Assembly (NCBI GenBank): GCA_930367215.1
Contig: OV884058.1
Coordinates: 172,094,478-172,158,477, forward strand
Source of the DNA: Pollenia angustigena
Taxonomy: Eukaryota; Arthropoda; Insecta; Diptera; Polleniidae
DNA: 64,000 nucleotides
Reading direction: 5' to 3'
Part shown: piece by piece, positions 10,767 to 22,696 of the stretch
Layout of the letters: each line of letters opens with the position of its first letter
How positions within the stretch are numbered: position 1 is the stretch's first letter
Notes under the pieces: generated by a model
The model's input: only the letters and a program-made list of their open reading frames with translations
Told to the model about the DNA's origin: nothing
Database searches by the model: none
Translations under genes and position numbers: made by a program

Positions 10767-11357
10767 CAGTAGGTAACGGATATAAGAATATTAAAAAAAA
10801 TGCCTCGAAATTTTTTCTTATAACCGTTTTTGTCTTTTAAGGAATTATTTTTTATAGGAAATGTATTTCAAAGTTTTTACTTTTGTAGGAAATTTATTTC
10901 TTAAAAAAACAAATAATTGTGATTTAAAACGTTCATTGAAACGTACATACTAAGTTGGGTATTTGGTGCAAGCAAGAATGTACGTAAGTCTGGGATCACA
11001 CTATGAAAGTTTTCTTTCAGAAAGTCTGAGTTTATTGGTGAGAGGGGAAGATAACATGCTATTAATCTCTCCACTCTCACCAATAAACTCAGACTTTCTG
11101 AAAGAAAACTTTCATAGTATGAACCCAGACTAAGCACTTGGTTGGATATTTTCGGTAAAATAATATTTTTTGCACGCATTTTAATAATTGGTGTATGTAT
11201 GGCAAAATACTATTTGTATCAGTTTTTTTCTTATAAAAAGCGTTCTTAAACAAAATTCTTTTTATATGGACAAAAGCAAAAGACACAGTGCTTTTGAAAT
11301 GCTTTTTTAATAGCCGTATTTTCTTCCATAAGATGTTCTTATATCCATTATCTACTG
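10767..11357. mobile_element. pogo/Tc1-like MITE
   Basis: TIRs cagtaggtaacggatataag and (reversed right end) cagtagataatggatataag are flanked by TA (10765-10766, 11358-11359). The palindromic MITE 10988-11130 is nested in it. Confidence 0.8.
10988..11130. mobile_element. 143-bp near-perfect hairpin MITE (PIF/Harbinger-like)
   Basis: TAA duplications at 10985-10987 and 11131-11133. The two halves are almost exact inverses: gaaagttttctttcagaaag at left and ctttctgaaagaaaactttc at right. Terminal gtctgggatcacactatgaa and (reversed right end) gtctgggttcatactatgaa resemble MITE C termini. Confidence 0.85.
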
Positions 11358-11763
11358 TAGTTCTAATTGCAACGAGGCGAATTCATTTTGCTTAGAGAAA
11401 GGAATGTCAAAAGTTGCTTGTGTTTTTGACGTATCAAACAACGAAAGTTACAAATAAAATACAATGTTGTATTTTTGGTGTTGTAGTATCGCCACCACCG
11501 TGTACATGAATTTGCCTTGTTTGACTTCCTTATTTTCACTTAAAAAATATATTCATACAAAATTTTTGAAAACTAAAGTTTTTTATAAAAAATTGCAGAA
11601 CGCAAAATATTCCTTTAAAGCTTACTAAACTTTTTGACGTCTTAAACTTTAAAATTAAATCGTGTTTTTCGTTTTCCAGATTCCTTAATTATTCCTCAAC
11701 TCCGAAATAACAAACTCTTTGAATCGGGTTACCATAATTTTGAGCTTTGTTGAATTTTCCAGT

Positions 11764-11985
11764 GGCCGTATTCTGTGATTTGCTAAAGCTAAGTCTATAT
11801 CAATAAAAATCTATGAAGTTGCTTTAGCGATTTGTAGTTACGAATGCAATACTGTAACGTGCACTGCTAAATTTCGCAATTATTGGCATTTAATTTAATA
11901 GCTAAAATGTTGAAATAGTGTATTCTCTTATGCATTTTAACGTTCGAGATTTAGCTTAAGCTAAGCGAATTACGGAATACGGGTG
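11764..11985. mobile_element. MITE with ccgtattctgtgatttgct-type ends
   Basis: Left ccgtattctgtgatttgcta and right-end complement cccgtattccgtaattcgct form an imperfect TIR; ttagcttaagctaag lies inside the right end. Confidence 0.55.
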
Positions 11986-12010
11986 CAGGTATCTTATTAG
12001 ATTATGAACT

Positions 12011-12197
12011 TATGCCCCATTATCGGTTTACAACTCAACTCAAGTTCAGTTAATATTTGCAGTTTTGTCGTACTGTTTACAGCCTTTATTAGTGCTGTTA
12101 ACAAAAACATTTACAAGTCATCACTAGGAGTTTGTAAAGTTAAGTTGTTTACTTTTAACTCAACTAAGTTGAGTTGTAAACCGTAGTAGCGGCATTA
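12011..12197. mobile_element. short MITE, cggtttacaactcaact ends
   Basis: Left tatcggtttacaactcaact is inverted at right as agttgagttgtaaaccgta; about 187 bp. Confidence 0.6.
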
Positions 12198-13009
12198 AGT
12201 TTCTTGTGTTTTAAAATGTCCTTTAAATTTGAGTGAATTTTCTCCATATGCCTTTAAATTAACCCCATGTAGTGGTTAGAACATAATTTTCATAAAATTC
12301 CCATTAAAATTTGCCACATTCTAAAGCTTTGCAAATAAAATAAGTCCAATTATATGGTTAAGTTCCTTTATGTACTTTGGCAGCCAAGGATTAAAATTTA
12401 AGTAGAAAAAATCTAACATTTCTGGCAAACACCAAACTCTCAGTTTGCCTTTAATGATTAAGAAAAATGCTTTTTTTCTTTAATAGACACAAATCTCTAT
12501 AAAATTATCATCAGGGACAAGAAGGAAAAAGGTGAAAAGTTTAAACAGCAATTGGTGGTGGTTTTTGTCTTCAAATGTCTTTGTGACATTTGCAAAGAAA
12601 AATCTTGCAAGACAAATTTCCAGCAACACTTAATTAAATGACTATTACATAGAACTAATTAACTTTTTTTATAGCAATTTTTGCAAAAACAAAAACAACA
12701 ATTGTATTTATAAGAACAAGTACAGAAGAATAAGTTATTGTTTGTCATATTGTATGTATACTATATAATATACAATTTATAATTAGAATACTACTAAACA
12801 ATACCTTTACTTAACATAATTATGTTATTAACTTATGACACACACTGTAATTAAAACAAAGTAGAACGAAAGAAGCTGACAAAATTGTGTCAATTGCATA
12901 CATATGTACATAGAGAAAATACAGGGTGGCGTAAAAGAATAAGCTTTGTGGTTTAAAGTGTTTATAACTATAGTTTTAATGCAATTATTTCTCATTTTTT
13001 TTTTTAAAT
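12198..13009 (+). other. no gene seen
   Basis: AT-rich, without ORFs or clear repeats. Confidence 0.5.
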
Positions 13010-13235
13010 ACAATCGGCCATGTTCTGACAATCGCACGAATTGAAATCGCAAAACGACAGACTTATTTTATGGTTTTCTGAAAATCGTGCGTTTTGCTTG
13101 CGATCTGCCATGGTTTCTAAGAAATATTTTTGTTTTCTTGAGCATACTTTTGCAACTTAAAGTCGACAAACTTCTCGCGATTGCGATTTACAGAGCACCT
13201 ATTATGCGATTTCAAGTCGGCATCGCAAATGTTAA
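13010..13235. mobile_element. MITE family G, copy 1
   Basis: Left end cggccatgttctgacaatcg is shared with 20427-20666. Internal iterations of tcgca/tgcga occur. The right end is degraded. Confidence 0.65.
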
Positions 13236-13381
13236 GGAATTTTTTTGATTATATACATACATATAATTTGAACAAGTATATCGCACAAAGTATGTACGTG
13301 CTCTTGTCTTTTAAACTTTTTTACAAAACTTCCGTTATATGGCCATAATTTCATTGCAAATTTTGGTTTTTAGTTAGAAGT

Positions 13382-13726
13382 TATGGTGCTGTTCAAAAGG
13401 GTATGCTCTAAAAGTCCTACTATCGCAAAACTGGTCGTGTATACAATGCCACCCCTTATGCCGTCGGGGTTATTGTTAATAAACGTGTCAAGATCCTACC
13501 CAATCGTATTCAATGCGTACATATTGAACATGTCCATCACTCCAAGTGCCATGCAGATATCTTGCCTCGCGTTAAGGAAACCGTACGTTTGTTAAAGAAA
13601 GCCAAAGCTAAGGGTACCTGGGTAAGCTTGAAACGTCAACCTGCTCAGACCAAAACGATTCACTTCGTCAAAAAGATTGAAGAACCAATTGTTTTCGCTC
13701 CCATTCCCTGCGAGTTCATTGCCTAA
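13382..13726 (+). pseudogene. RpL21: ribosomal protein eL21 (RpL21) pseudogene, 5'-truncated
   Basis: A 115-codon frame reading GAVQKGML*KSYYRKTGRVY, ATPYAVGVIVNKRV, RIQCVHIEHVHHSKCHADIL, KGTWVSLKRQPAQ and ending EPIVFAPIPCEFIA* matches the C-terminal two thirds of eL21, a 60S subunit protein. Defects: about 45 N-terminal residues are missing, an in-frame TAA sits where a Pro-Tyr pair is expected, and two residues (Arg-Gly) are deleted after NKRV. No poly(A) tail or flanking duplication is visible, so processed origin is likely but unproven. The frame is otherwise well kept, which implies a fairly recent copy. Confidence 0.9.
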
Positions 13727-13949
13727 GTTAACTTTAGTTTCAATAATGGGGGGAGATTTCGTTTGGTGTATTTTTCTACACAGATGGAGCTGTTTTCAAT
13801 GAAAATTCTCTTTAAAGTTGTAACTAAACAATAATAGATGAAAATTATAATAAGGTTCTTTCTTTCTTTTAAATATTCCAAAAGAAAACTGCTAGGAGCT
13901 ATTAAATACGTTGAAAGTGAAAACCATTTAAAATCTCTTCTGCGTGAAA

Positions 13950-14240
13950 GGATGCGTTCGCCGTATATGTTCCTTACGGCATTGAGGCCCCGCTAGTTTG
14001 TGCCGTGACTCCATCTTGTTAAATCCATCCCAACTGGCTTAACAAAATTATCCAACCTATATAATTTTCAAAAAAAAAATATGGTCCAATTATTCTTTTG
14101 GACGATATACCGCACCAAACAGTACAATTAAGTGGTGGTAATTGTCGCTGATAAACTGCTCTTGGGTTTGCCGTAGGCCAAATCCTGCAGTTTTTCTTTT
14201 TGACAAAGTCTTTTAATAGGAAATGGTCTTGATTGCTCAT
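13950..14240 (-). pseudogene. mariner transposase fragment
   Basis: Minus strand reads SNQDHFLLKDFVKKKNCRIW, then NCTVWCGISSKRIIGPYFFF, and, past a stop, QDGVTAQTS. This matches the mariner order SDEAHF...KQNCRIW...VTVWCG...GIIGPYFF...FQQDGATAHT. The first catalytic Asp region (SDE) reads SNQ. No TIRs are seen. Confidence 0.75.
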
Positions 14241-14364
14241 TATTCAATTGTATATAACTTATAAGTGGACAGCATTCGATATCGATGGAAATTTTTATTA
14301 AAATTGTATTGTTATTTCGATATCTACCAATTGTCGTAATTTCCCTCTGCTTTTTTACAGAAGC

Positions 14365-15460
14365 GAATGGCATATGCCGAAGCCACGCAATGAGCGGCAG
14401 AGCGGCGAGTTTGTGCAGCAAGTGGCTTTTAGCTGAGCGGTTAGATGTTAAAATGTCAATGGCAAGAGAGGTTTGTTTAATGTTATTACGCGAAAACTGT
14501 TTTCATATTTTTAAAAATTGGTGTTCATCCTATAAACTTTCCAGACAGATTTTGGCAATACTGCCGTATGTCTGTAAAATCCTTTAATTTTTTATTGCTA
14601 AAAGTTAACCCTAGATTTGGTTAAAACTTAACAGAAAATTTGGATGAAATCTGTACTTCCATAATAGAGGTCGGCTTTGTACTTTTAATTTCCGTTGAAA
14701 TGTATGAAATTCGTACTACGAATAAAACGTGTTGTCAGTGCAGTCAGTGTAATTAACCAATATGCCATAAACTCTTAAAATGAACTCTATATTAAGATAC
14801 TCAGTATACGAACGCCAACGAACGAAGAAACATAAGAAAAATGCTGTTTTCCTAAACGCCTATTGCATTGTAGTAATACTTGGCAATATGTTCTTAAATG
14901 CAACAATAATAATTTTGACAATGCATTTAGTTCCGAAATGCAACTCTGCGCAGAGAAAAGCAAATAAAGCCGTTAAAATAATGTAGATGCAAACCACATT
15001 CATATACAATACAAAGTAGGTGAAAATTTAAGTACACAATGCATCAACACGGTATTTATACATTGTGAACACACGTTTAGGAAAACAGCCAAGCTCACAT
15101 TCGTTTTTTGGTATACGAGTAAAACAGTCATGTACTCTGCAATTTGTTTTTATCTTTTTTTTAACCGTTGTCAGGAACAATTCAGGGAATGTCAGATTGT
15201 ATGTGGTAAAATGAATGTGCTTGTGCAGCCTTTTACTTTGTACAGATGAAATTATAAGCCCCACATTCACTTTTGCCATGTTTATTCTTTGCCGCCCAGA
15301 AAACAACTAAAAACTAGAACAAGTTTTATTCCTGGGCGGTGGTGCTTAGCCGCTCAGAAACGCCACTCACATGCCGCTCATTGCGTAGCCACTTCAGCAG
15401 TAGTTCATCTTTTAATTTTTTGCGGCTCATTGCGTGGCCTCGGCCTCGGCCATAGCCAAG
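14365..15460. mobile_element. 1.1-kb MITE-like element with ccacgcaatgagcggca inverted subterminal repeats
   Basis: At left gccacgcaatgagcggca occurs near 14382; at right its inverse occurs twice (about 15374-15392 and 15419-15441). The related tggctt...gctgagcggtta at left and taagccgctcagaaacgcca complement at right extend the similarity. Exact ends are uncertain and nothing inside is coding. Confidence 0.6.
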
Positions 15461-15489
15461 ATATTGTTGCTGGATTGAGTAGTAATTCA

Positions 15490-15645
15490 TTAATTTTTTT
15501 AAGATGTGTTTAAGTTTCTTTTTCCCCCTAAGCTAATCCCACGAAGCCCTATGCTTGTTTGCGGGAGACCAGAGTCTTTGGTGGGAATCGAACCCGCAAC
15601 CCCGGCAATAATAGACTAGCTCACTACCAGCTAGCCTACCGGTGA
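15490..15645 (-). mobile_element. tRNA-derived SINE (family S1), copy 1
   Basis: Minus strand carries an A-box-like tagctggtagtgagct and, about 40 bases on, a B-box gggttcgattccc, then a diverged tail. Head ccggtaggctagctggtag matches the copy at 52100. The spacing and lack of cloverleaf argue against a functional tRNA. Confidence 0.65.
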
Positions 15646-15659
15646 GAAAAATATTATTA

Positions 15660-17492
15660 GTAAAAAAGTTATAAAGAATTTAAACCATAAAGCCCTTTCT
15701 GCGCCACCTTGTAAATAAAAATGTTTATAAGTGTAGTTGTGTGTTTATGTATGTTTTACAATTGACATCGAATTTTTTTACGTGTAAATAATTAAAAATT
15801 TTAGTATTTTGTTTATACTTTATAAAAATATTATAATTACTTTTTTGCTTTTAGAACTTTTTCTTGTGAATTTTATATAAAAAAAAATTTAAACTTAACA
15901 AAACAAAAATCATGTTAAAACATTAAATGTTGTTAAATAATTTTTAAGCTTGTAAATTATTAAGAGAAAAACAAAAAAAAATATTCCCTTAAATTTAAAT
16001 CGGAAATTAACCTAAAAATCAATACTCAAAAAAACTTTTTATTTATATTATTAATTAATAATTCTTTTTAAAAACAATATACTCCAAGTAATTTAATTAT
16101 TATTTTTGCATTAAATTAAAAAAAGCTTAAATTAAAAAAATTAAATAAAATAATTATGAGAAAAAAAATTAAATTAAAAAAAAAACAAAAAAAAACTTTA
16201 AGACTTAGATAGTGTGCCAATAATTTAATATGGAAAATTTAATAATTTAATAATGTTTTAAAATTTTTTTTAATGTTTTCTTAAAAAAAATATTTTTTTT
16301 TTTTTTTATTATTAATCAACATATCAAATGCTTCCTGTTTTTTTAGTATAAAACAATTAGTAAACAAAAGAAATTTGTTTTAACTTTTAACATTTTTTTA
16401 AAAAATTGTTTCTCTTTTGTTTTCTTAAATAGTTTTTCTATAGTTTTTTTTTTGCAATTTGTCTAAGTTAAACTTTAATTGTTTATTTTGTTAATAGTTT
16501 AATTAATATTTTGATATTCAAGTATCAATAGTTAAAGTTGTATGTAAAAAACAAAAACAGAAAAAATATTTAGTTGTAAGTAAAAATTTTTGCTAAAATA
16601 TTTAAATGTTCGCTATTTAAAATAATAATAAAACTATTTGAATAATAGCACTTTAAAAGATTAATATCCAAAATACACAAAAAATATATAAAAAAGAAAA
16701 AATTATTATAAATAAACCAACAAATATAAATTTAAAAAAAAAAAGGTTTTTTTTCTTCCAGAAATATATTTAAGAGATCTTTCGAAATTGGTTCTTCTCA
16801 CGGAATTTTTTGCGAAGGATTTTTGAGAAAAAAAAATTCCCAGGAATAAACAGAAAACTATTTTTTTAAGAACTATTTTCGATTCATCTGGTTACGACAC
16901 GTTTGTTAACTTAATTAATTCTTCTTAAACAAATTATCTGTAGCTATTGCTAGTATTTTGACACATATAGTCCGAAATTGTGTGCGTTTGAAGTTCAGCC
17001 ATATCGATCAACAAATTGCTGAGATATGAGCACAAAACCAGGAATGCCTCTAATTTATACCCATTAAAACAGTTGCCAGAAATTTTTTCTAATAAATCTG
17101 AAATTTTGGTCTAAAAATCTGGAAAAAATTTTTAAAATCGGCAAAAAAATCTGGCTGCTTAAAAAAATTTATTTTGGGGTTGATTTTGTTTCTATTTTCG
17201 GATTCATGCAACAATCGAAAGCTAAAGCCGATATTTAAATTTTTCTTGGTACATACATTAATATTAAAAGTTAATATGTTAAGAAATTAAATTTATATAA
17301 ACAACATAAAAGAACATAAAAATGTATATTCAAATACATTTGGGGGATTCACAAGGTATCAAGATGTAAAGTCATATGTCTTAAAATAACTACAGGAAAT
17401 ATATATGACTGCTGTGGGTAACCGCTTATAATTTAGATTTCTACTGTACAGTTATGACGAATCAATGAACCCAGCATTAAAATTTTTATTTT
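15660..17492 (+). other. extremely AT-rich stretch, no gene
   Basis: Long runs of A and T, especially 15840-16760. No ORF, no clear repeat unit. Confidence 0.6.
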
Positions 17493-17844
17493 GAAACTGG
17501 GAATTATTTCCTTCCGAAGGTAACTTTATATTATATTCAACATTTTTCATTTTTCGAATTTATTCTATGAGCTAAATTTCAGTTATGTATTTTATAAAGC
17601 TTTTTTGTAATAGTTCTATTCCTACAATTTTTCAGAAATGACTTTATACACTACCAGATAGAAAATACAATATAATAGTCTGGTAGTGTATAAAGTCATT
17701 TCTGAAAAATTGTAGGAATAGAACTATTACAAAAAAGCTTTATAAAATACATAACTGAAATTTAGCTCATAGAATAAATTCGAAAAATGAAAAATGTTGA
17801 ATATAATATAAAGTTACCTTCGGAAGGAAATAATTCCCAGTTTC
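17493..17844. repeat. perfect palindrome, 166-bp arms, 20-bp loop
   Basis: Arms 17493-17658 and 17679-17844 are exact reverse complements; the spacer is tagaaaatacaatataatag. I compared the arms base by base and found no mismatch. No TIR-type terminus or ORF is present. Confidence 0.95.
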
Positions 17845-18040
17845 TATTTGTTAAAATAGTTGAGTTAAATACATTCAATTTATAAAGTAACACTATCCAG
17901 TGAGACACAAAGAATGCTGACGACGGCCGTAGCGGGCCAGAAAATGCATTACATTCTGCTGGTGTCTAATAATTGTAAATTTTTCTGTACATTCAATATA
18001 CCTCATTGCTTTCCAACGGAAGGCTAAGGTAAAATGTAAA

Positions 18041-18180
18041 TAGAAAATACAATATAATAGGTAGTGTATAAAGTCATTTCTGAAAAATTGTAGGAATAGA
18101 ACTATTACAAAAAAGCTTTATAAAATACATAACTGAAATTTAGCTCATAGAATAAATTCGAAAAATGAAAAATGTTGAAT
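18041..18180. repeat. third copy of the palindrome spacer and part of the right arm
   Basis: 18041-18060 repeats the 20-bp spacer exactly and 18061-18180 repeats about 120 bases of the right arm, lacking tctg at the junction. It then runs into ttttattttg, a phrase also found just left of the palindrome. Confidence 0.9.
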
Positions 18181-18337
18181 TTTTATTTTGTTTAAAACAC
18201 AACAATATTTTTGTCAAATAATTGTAAAATATTATTTAGGACATAATGACGATATGACTTAATAGCACACCTTGTGAATCGCTCAATTGTGTATAGTTTC
18301 ATATCATCGTTGATATTTAAAATAATTTTATGAATTT

Positions 18338-19421
18338 ACTAGCTGACCCGGTCCGCGTTGCTGGCCCCAAGCAAACATTAGTGTTGTATTACCAGACGAT
18401 TTAAGTTGAACTTTAAACGAAATTTACAGCCTTTAAAATTTTCCTTCCGTAAAAACCTAAATCGGTCAAGCCGTTCTCAAGTTATGCGCTTAATAGAAAA
18501 AGTGGGCGTAGAAGTAGGCGTGATACATTTTTCTTTCGATGAAAACGTAAAATGGAATAATACGAACATTTAAAAGAAAAATTAGTCAAATCGAAGGAGC
18601 CGCTTTTTGATTTTAGGTAAATCGAAAAAAGTGGGCGGGGCAAAATTTTCTTTCCGTAAAAACCTAAGTTTGACCATGGCAATCATTTTAAAGAAAAAAT
18701 CGTTTGAATCGGTCAAGCCGTTCTCAACTTTTGCGCTTAATAGAAAAAATGGGCGTAAAAGTAGGCGTGGTAAATTTTTCTTTCGATGAAAACTTAAAAT
18801 GGATTAGTACAAACATTTGAAAGAAAAATTTGTTAAATCGATGGAGCCGTTTTCTGATTTTAGGTAATTCGAAAAAAGTGGGCGTAAAAGTGGGCGGGGC
18901 AACATTTTCTTTCCGCAAAACCTAAGTTAGCCCATGGCGATCATTTTAAAGAAAAATCGTCCAAATCGGTCAAGCCGTTCTTCAGTTATGCGCTTAATAG
19001 AAAAAGTAGGCGTAAAAGAACGCGTGGTAAATTTTTCTTTCGATGAAAAGTTAAAGTTGATTAATACGAACATTTGAAAGAAAAGTTAGTCAACTCGATG
19101 GAGCCGTTTTCTGATTTTAGGTAAATCGAAAAAAGTGGGCGTAAAAGTGGGCGGGGAAAATTTTTTTCTGTAAAAACCTAAGGTGGACCATGGCGATCAT
19201 TTTAAAGAAAAAATCGTTCAAATCGGTCAAGCCGTTCTCAAGTTATGGTTTTTGCCACGCCCCTCCGCCCCCAGACCGAAAATCAAAAATCAGACTTCAC
19301 AGTGTCACCCGCCTGAAGATTCCCTGAAAATTTCATCAAAATCGGCCCAGCCGTTTTGGAGTCCATACGTTACATACATACACACATACACACACACATC
19401 CAATTTTATATATATAGAAGA
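18338..19421 (-). mobile_element. Helitron-like non-autonomous element with about 250-bp internal tandem units, copy 1
   Basis: On the minus strand it begins tcttctatatatataaaatt and ends gaccgggtcagctag followed by T, consistent with the Helitron 5' TC and 3' CTAG rule and insertion next to T. Internal anchors gccgttctcaagttatgcgc recur at about 18470, 18717, 18974 and 19231. It is the same family as 27416-28746. No Rep/helicase ORF. Confidence 0.6.
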
Positions 19422-19429
19422 TAGATAGA

Positions 19430-20426
19430 AGAAGATAGATTAATTGTAAATTTCAGAAGTCATTTGTCCTAAGATTTCATTTTGTATTACATAGAGTATT
19501 AAAATAATTTGAAACTGTTTATAAAACTTTAAATATTGAGTTCAACTCACCATTAACTAAAATATTTGGATTATTCCTTTTAAACATTTTAATGGAACTC
19601 CAAAATCCAATCTTTTAAAAAGTTGGTCACAAAGTTTAATATAAAAGTCTTAACAATTGCTTCAATTTTAAAAGATCTGCAATTTGACAGCAACATTCCG
19701 CAAATCTCACTTCGTCATTTTTGCAATGAAAAATCAGCAAAATGCAGAGAAATCTGCACTTCTGGCAACAGTGTCCATAAAATATCTTCTTGTTCTCTTT
19801 TAGCCTTTTCACACTTGTCAACATTTAACATTTAACATCAATTTGCGAAGATTTTGGAATTTTCCCTAAGAAATACATAGTGATAAAAATCAAAATTTTT
19901 CAACATCTTTACAGAATGTTACTATCTCATTTTGTTCCCTAACACATTTTTCGATTCTTTTAGTGTCATCATTAGAAAAATGGCAATAAATTCTGTTATT
20001 ATTGTGGCATCACTGACATAATGGAACTTGCTTTGAAAGCAGAGTTACCATTTCTCAAGTTTTTTATTTTTGCAAGCCTTATTTTGCTTAATTTTGCTAA
20101 AATTATTAAACAAAATGAATTAGAAATACATTTTGGTGTTATCTTTTAAAATGTTGGCACTTTTGTAGAAAAAAAGTATGTAAAAAAAATAAAAGTTTTT
20201 TTTCAGCAACGGTGACATTTTTTATTGATAGTAGATGTTAGATGTTTCAAGTGTGAACGCGTACTTCACATTTTCAACATCTCCCATGCGTACCTCCGAA
20301 ATGTATGCAAGTGTACAAAGGGTATTATTTTAATGTGTTGTTGAGCTTGTTTTTTTCGATACCCAAAACAAACACATACATGATTGCCGCTTTTTGCTGT
20401 TATCGCACCACGGTAAAGGGTATATA
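19430..20426 (+). other. no gene seen
   Basis: AT-rich, no ORF of interest. gttagatgtttcaagtgtga near 20229 and ttcacacttgtcaacattta near 19807 may be remnants of an inverted repeat. Confidence 0.4.
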
Positions 20427-20666
20427 CGGCCATGTTCTGACAATCGCACGATTTGAAATCACAAAACGCCAAATTTAATTTATGGTGTTCCTTAACCCGT
20501 GCGTTTAGATTGCGACCTGCTATAGTTTCTTACAAATGTTCTAGTTCCCTTTTGTAATTTTAAGTCGTTAAACATCTTGCTATTTCGGTTTACAGAACAT
20601 CTAATTTGCGATTTTAAGTCAGAATCGCCAATGTTAAGCGTTTTGCGATTGTCAGAACATGCCCGA
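20427..20666. mobile_element. MITE family G, copy 2
   Basis: Left cggccatgttctgacaatcg and right-end complement cgggcatgttctgacaatcg form the TIR. The same left terminus is seen at 13017. Confidence 0.75.
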
Positions 20667-20829
20667 TAGTTTTCGGCAAAGCCAAATCTAACACTCTTAC
20701 TTGTTTCCAATTAATTTACACTTTCAAATACATTTTTTATAAAAACAGAGGGCGAATAATGGCATTCAATACCGATCGAAATTACAATACAATTTCCACC
20801 CACAGGAACGATTTGGAGTTCAACGAACA

Positions 20830-21226
20830 CCAACCAAGGATTGGCAACTCATCAACACTTTAAAAGTCTGCAATCAGCGACAAAATACGAAATAGAAACA
20901 AGGTCCTCCCTCAACTCTATGACCGGCAGCACTTGGGGCATAGAGTATGAAACCTTATCGGCTATATACAAAACGATTGGCCAGGATCCCGAAAGTCAGC
21001 CAAACTGAGTGGAGTCGGTTGAGATTGCCATAAATAGCCAACGAGAAATTTGTTTTAGTATCGTCCCAAGCCTGTTGCAAGAATGGTGTTGACACAATTA
21101 AGGTCGCGATGGTGCACCCGTATAAACTAATACTGGTTCATTATAAACAGCACCATCTCTGACCATTACCCTGCAAGTGGAATAGACTCACACGACGTAA
21201 GGCATATAGTGGGAGATTTTTGAAAA
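20830..21226 (+). pseudogene. Jockey-like LINE reverse transcriptase C-terminal remnant
   Basis: In shifting frames: KYEIETRSSLNSMTGSTWGI then EYETLSAIYKTIGQ, resembling the RSLNVLRALAGTTWG...ETLLLTYKAIGR block of Jockey-type RTs. Later VLTQLRSRWCTRIN*YW, STISDHYPAS, DSHDVRHIV resembles the LAQLRSGYCSRLNSYLS...CPACN.SPHDVRHLFNC tail. At least one stop and frameshifts are present, and the CCHC-type cysteines are lost. Confidence 0.65.
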
Positions 21227-21499
21227 AATGGTAATAATTCTTTTTTTTTCTTAAGGTTTGTCCGATTAGAAAAAAATTTATTGCCGTAATTAAGGTCTTC
21301 TTTTCGAGTTTAAGTTGTAGATTTCAGGTGCTTAAAAATATTTAATTCTTGCTTTGCTATTGGAGAAAATGTGGCACAAAGCGGAAATTTGTGAAAAAAT
21401 AGGTCTATTTCGGTGAAGCCTTGTCCCGCAGTGTTTAAAATTGTTTAACATTTTTTGTGCAGCAGTATTAAACGTTATGTAGCCTTTAAAAAAAATATA

Positions 21500-21712
21500 C
21501 AGTTCTGTTCGGAAAATCACGCGACTTAAAATCACACGTGTGATTTTGTGGTGATTCGAAAATCGGACTGTTTTTTGTTTATCGGTCTGCATTCGGCAAT
21601 TGAAAACCACACCGAAAACCGAACACCACAATATTACACGTGTGATTTAAAAGGAAAATGTGATGTGAAATCACGTGATTTGAATTAAAGTGGTTTTCAA
21701 AACAGGCCTGAT
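21500..21712. mobile_element. possible MITE rich in acacgtgt / tcacgtga palindromes
   Basis: Imperfect inverted ends around acagttctgttcggaaaatc and aaaccacttt. Contains tcacacgtgtga and tcacgtga motifs at both sides. Confidence 0.4.
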
Positions 21713-21744
21713 AAATGATATTTTTTGCTTAACAACATGTCATG

Positions 21745-21920
21745 GTAACCTGCCGGCCAGGGTTCGAGCCCGAGCCACGTCAAGAATGAAAGATTATCAA
21801 TAACAATTTAAATTAATTTTCATGTTGTAAAATTCCTTTCTTCATAAAAATAATTTAATAAAAAAAAAAAAAAATTAAATTTCATGAACTTAAGCCTAAT
21901 TAAAAATATTAAAAATTTGG
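21745..21920 (+). mobile_element. tRNA-derived SINE (family S2), 5'-truncated
   Basis: B-box-like agggttcgagcc near 21759 followed by the family tail (gattatcaataa, ttgtaaaattcctttc, aagcctaattaaaaatat) also seen at 25688-25815. Confidence 0.6.
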
Positions 21921-21949
21921 ATTAAAAACCATAAATAGTTCAACAAAAT

Positions 21950-22690
21950 AACCACAATACTAATTATTGTTAAAGCTAAGGCACGAGCTCTATGTGTACA
22001 TTTGTCCTTCAAGTTGTGCTGAAAAAGGTCAACAGAAAAGAGAAAGACAAAGTGAAAAAACAAAAAAAAAAAAAAATGTACTTGGACTTCAAGAAAAATT
22101 CTTGACGAAAGTACGAAAAAACAGAAGTAAAGGAAAAAACATGTAAAGTCAATTAAAATGGATAATCATTCAGGAAAGCAAATTGCAAATGTTTCAATTT
22201 TCACTTCAAATGCTTATAACTCTTTAATTGCAAAAAGATCATGATAAATTAGAGTATGTGTTATATTTGCAAAATACTAGACCAAGGTAGGTACAAAATA
22301 GCTACTTTTAATCTCACAAGTCGGATATCTCCTAAAGTTTAGGAGTTAAACGATGCATGTCGTCTACTTTTTCTGAGCACTCGATAAGTAGATTTCAATG
22401 AATTTTTAAATCTGTCAAAAATTAAGAATTCTAGATCGTTTTTAATTTCTTTAATACCCTACTTTGGGAACCTATGGAGGTCCTCTTGAGAAAATAAAGA
22501 ATTATTTCCATTTCTTTTTGTAAATCTCCCACATTGCAATACATATTTTAACTGTAGTGCAAGCTCAACCCAGCTAGAACCTTCTTCCATATGGACCAGC
22601 CCGCTTGAGGTAGCCCAGCTACTAGGCCTTGGTCTAACAGGGTTGGATGAAGAGAGTACAGAAGAAGAACAAGAAAAAATGTTATATGTA
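21950..22690 (+). other. no gene; short dispersed repeat
   Basis: A stretch near 22090-22145 (attcttgacgaaagtacga, aaaaaacagaag) resembles 25440-25495. Otherwise unexplained AT-rich DNA. Confidence 0.4.
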
Positions 22691-22696
22691 TATATA

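Noticed and set aside
15533..15650. possible tRNA gene on the minus strand
   Set aside because: A- and B-box-like sequences but no cloverleaf or acceptor stem, and a family member at 52.1 kb has a SINE tail.
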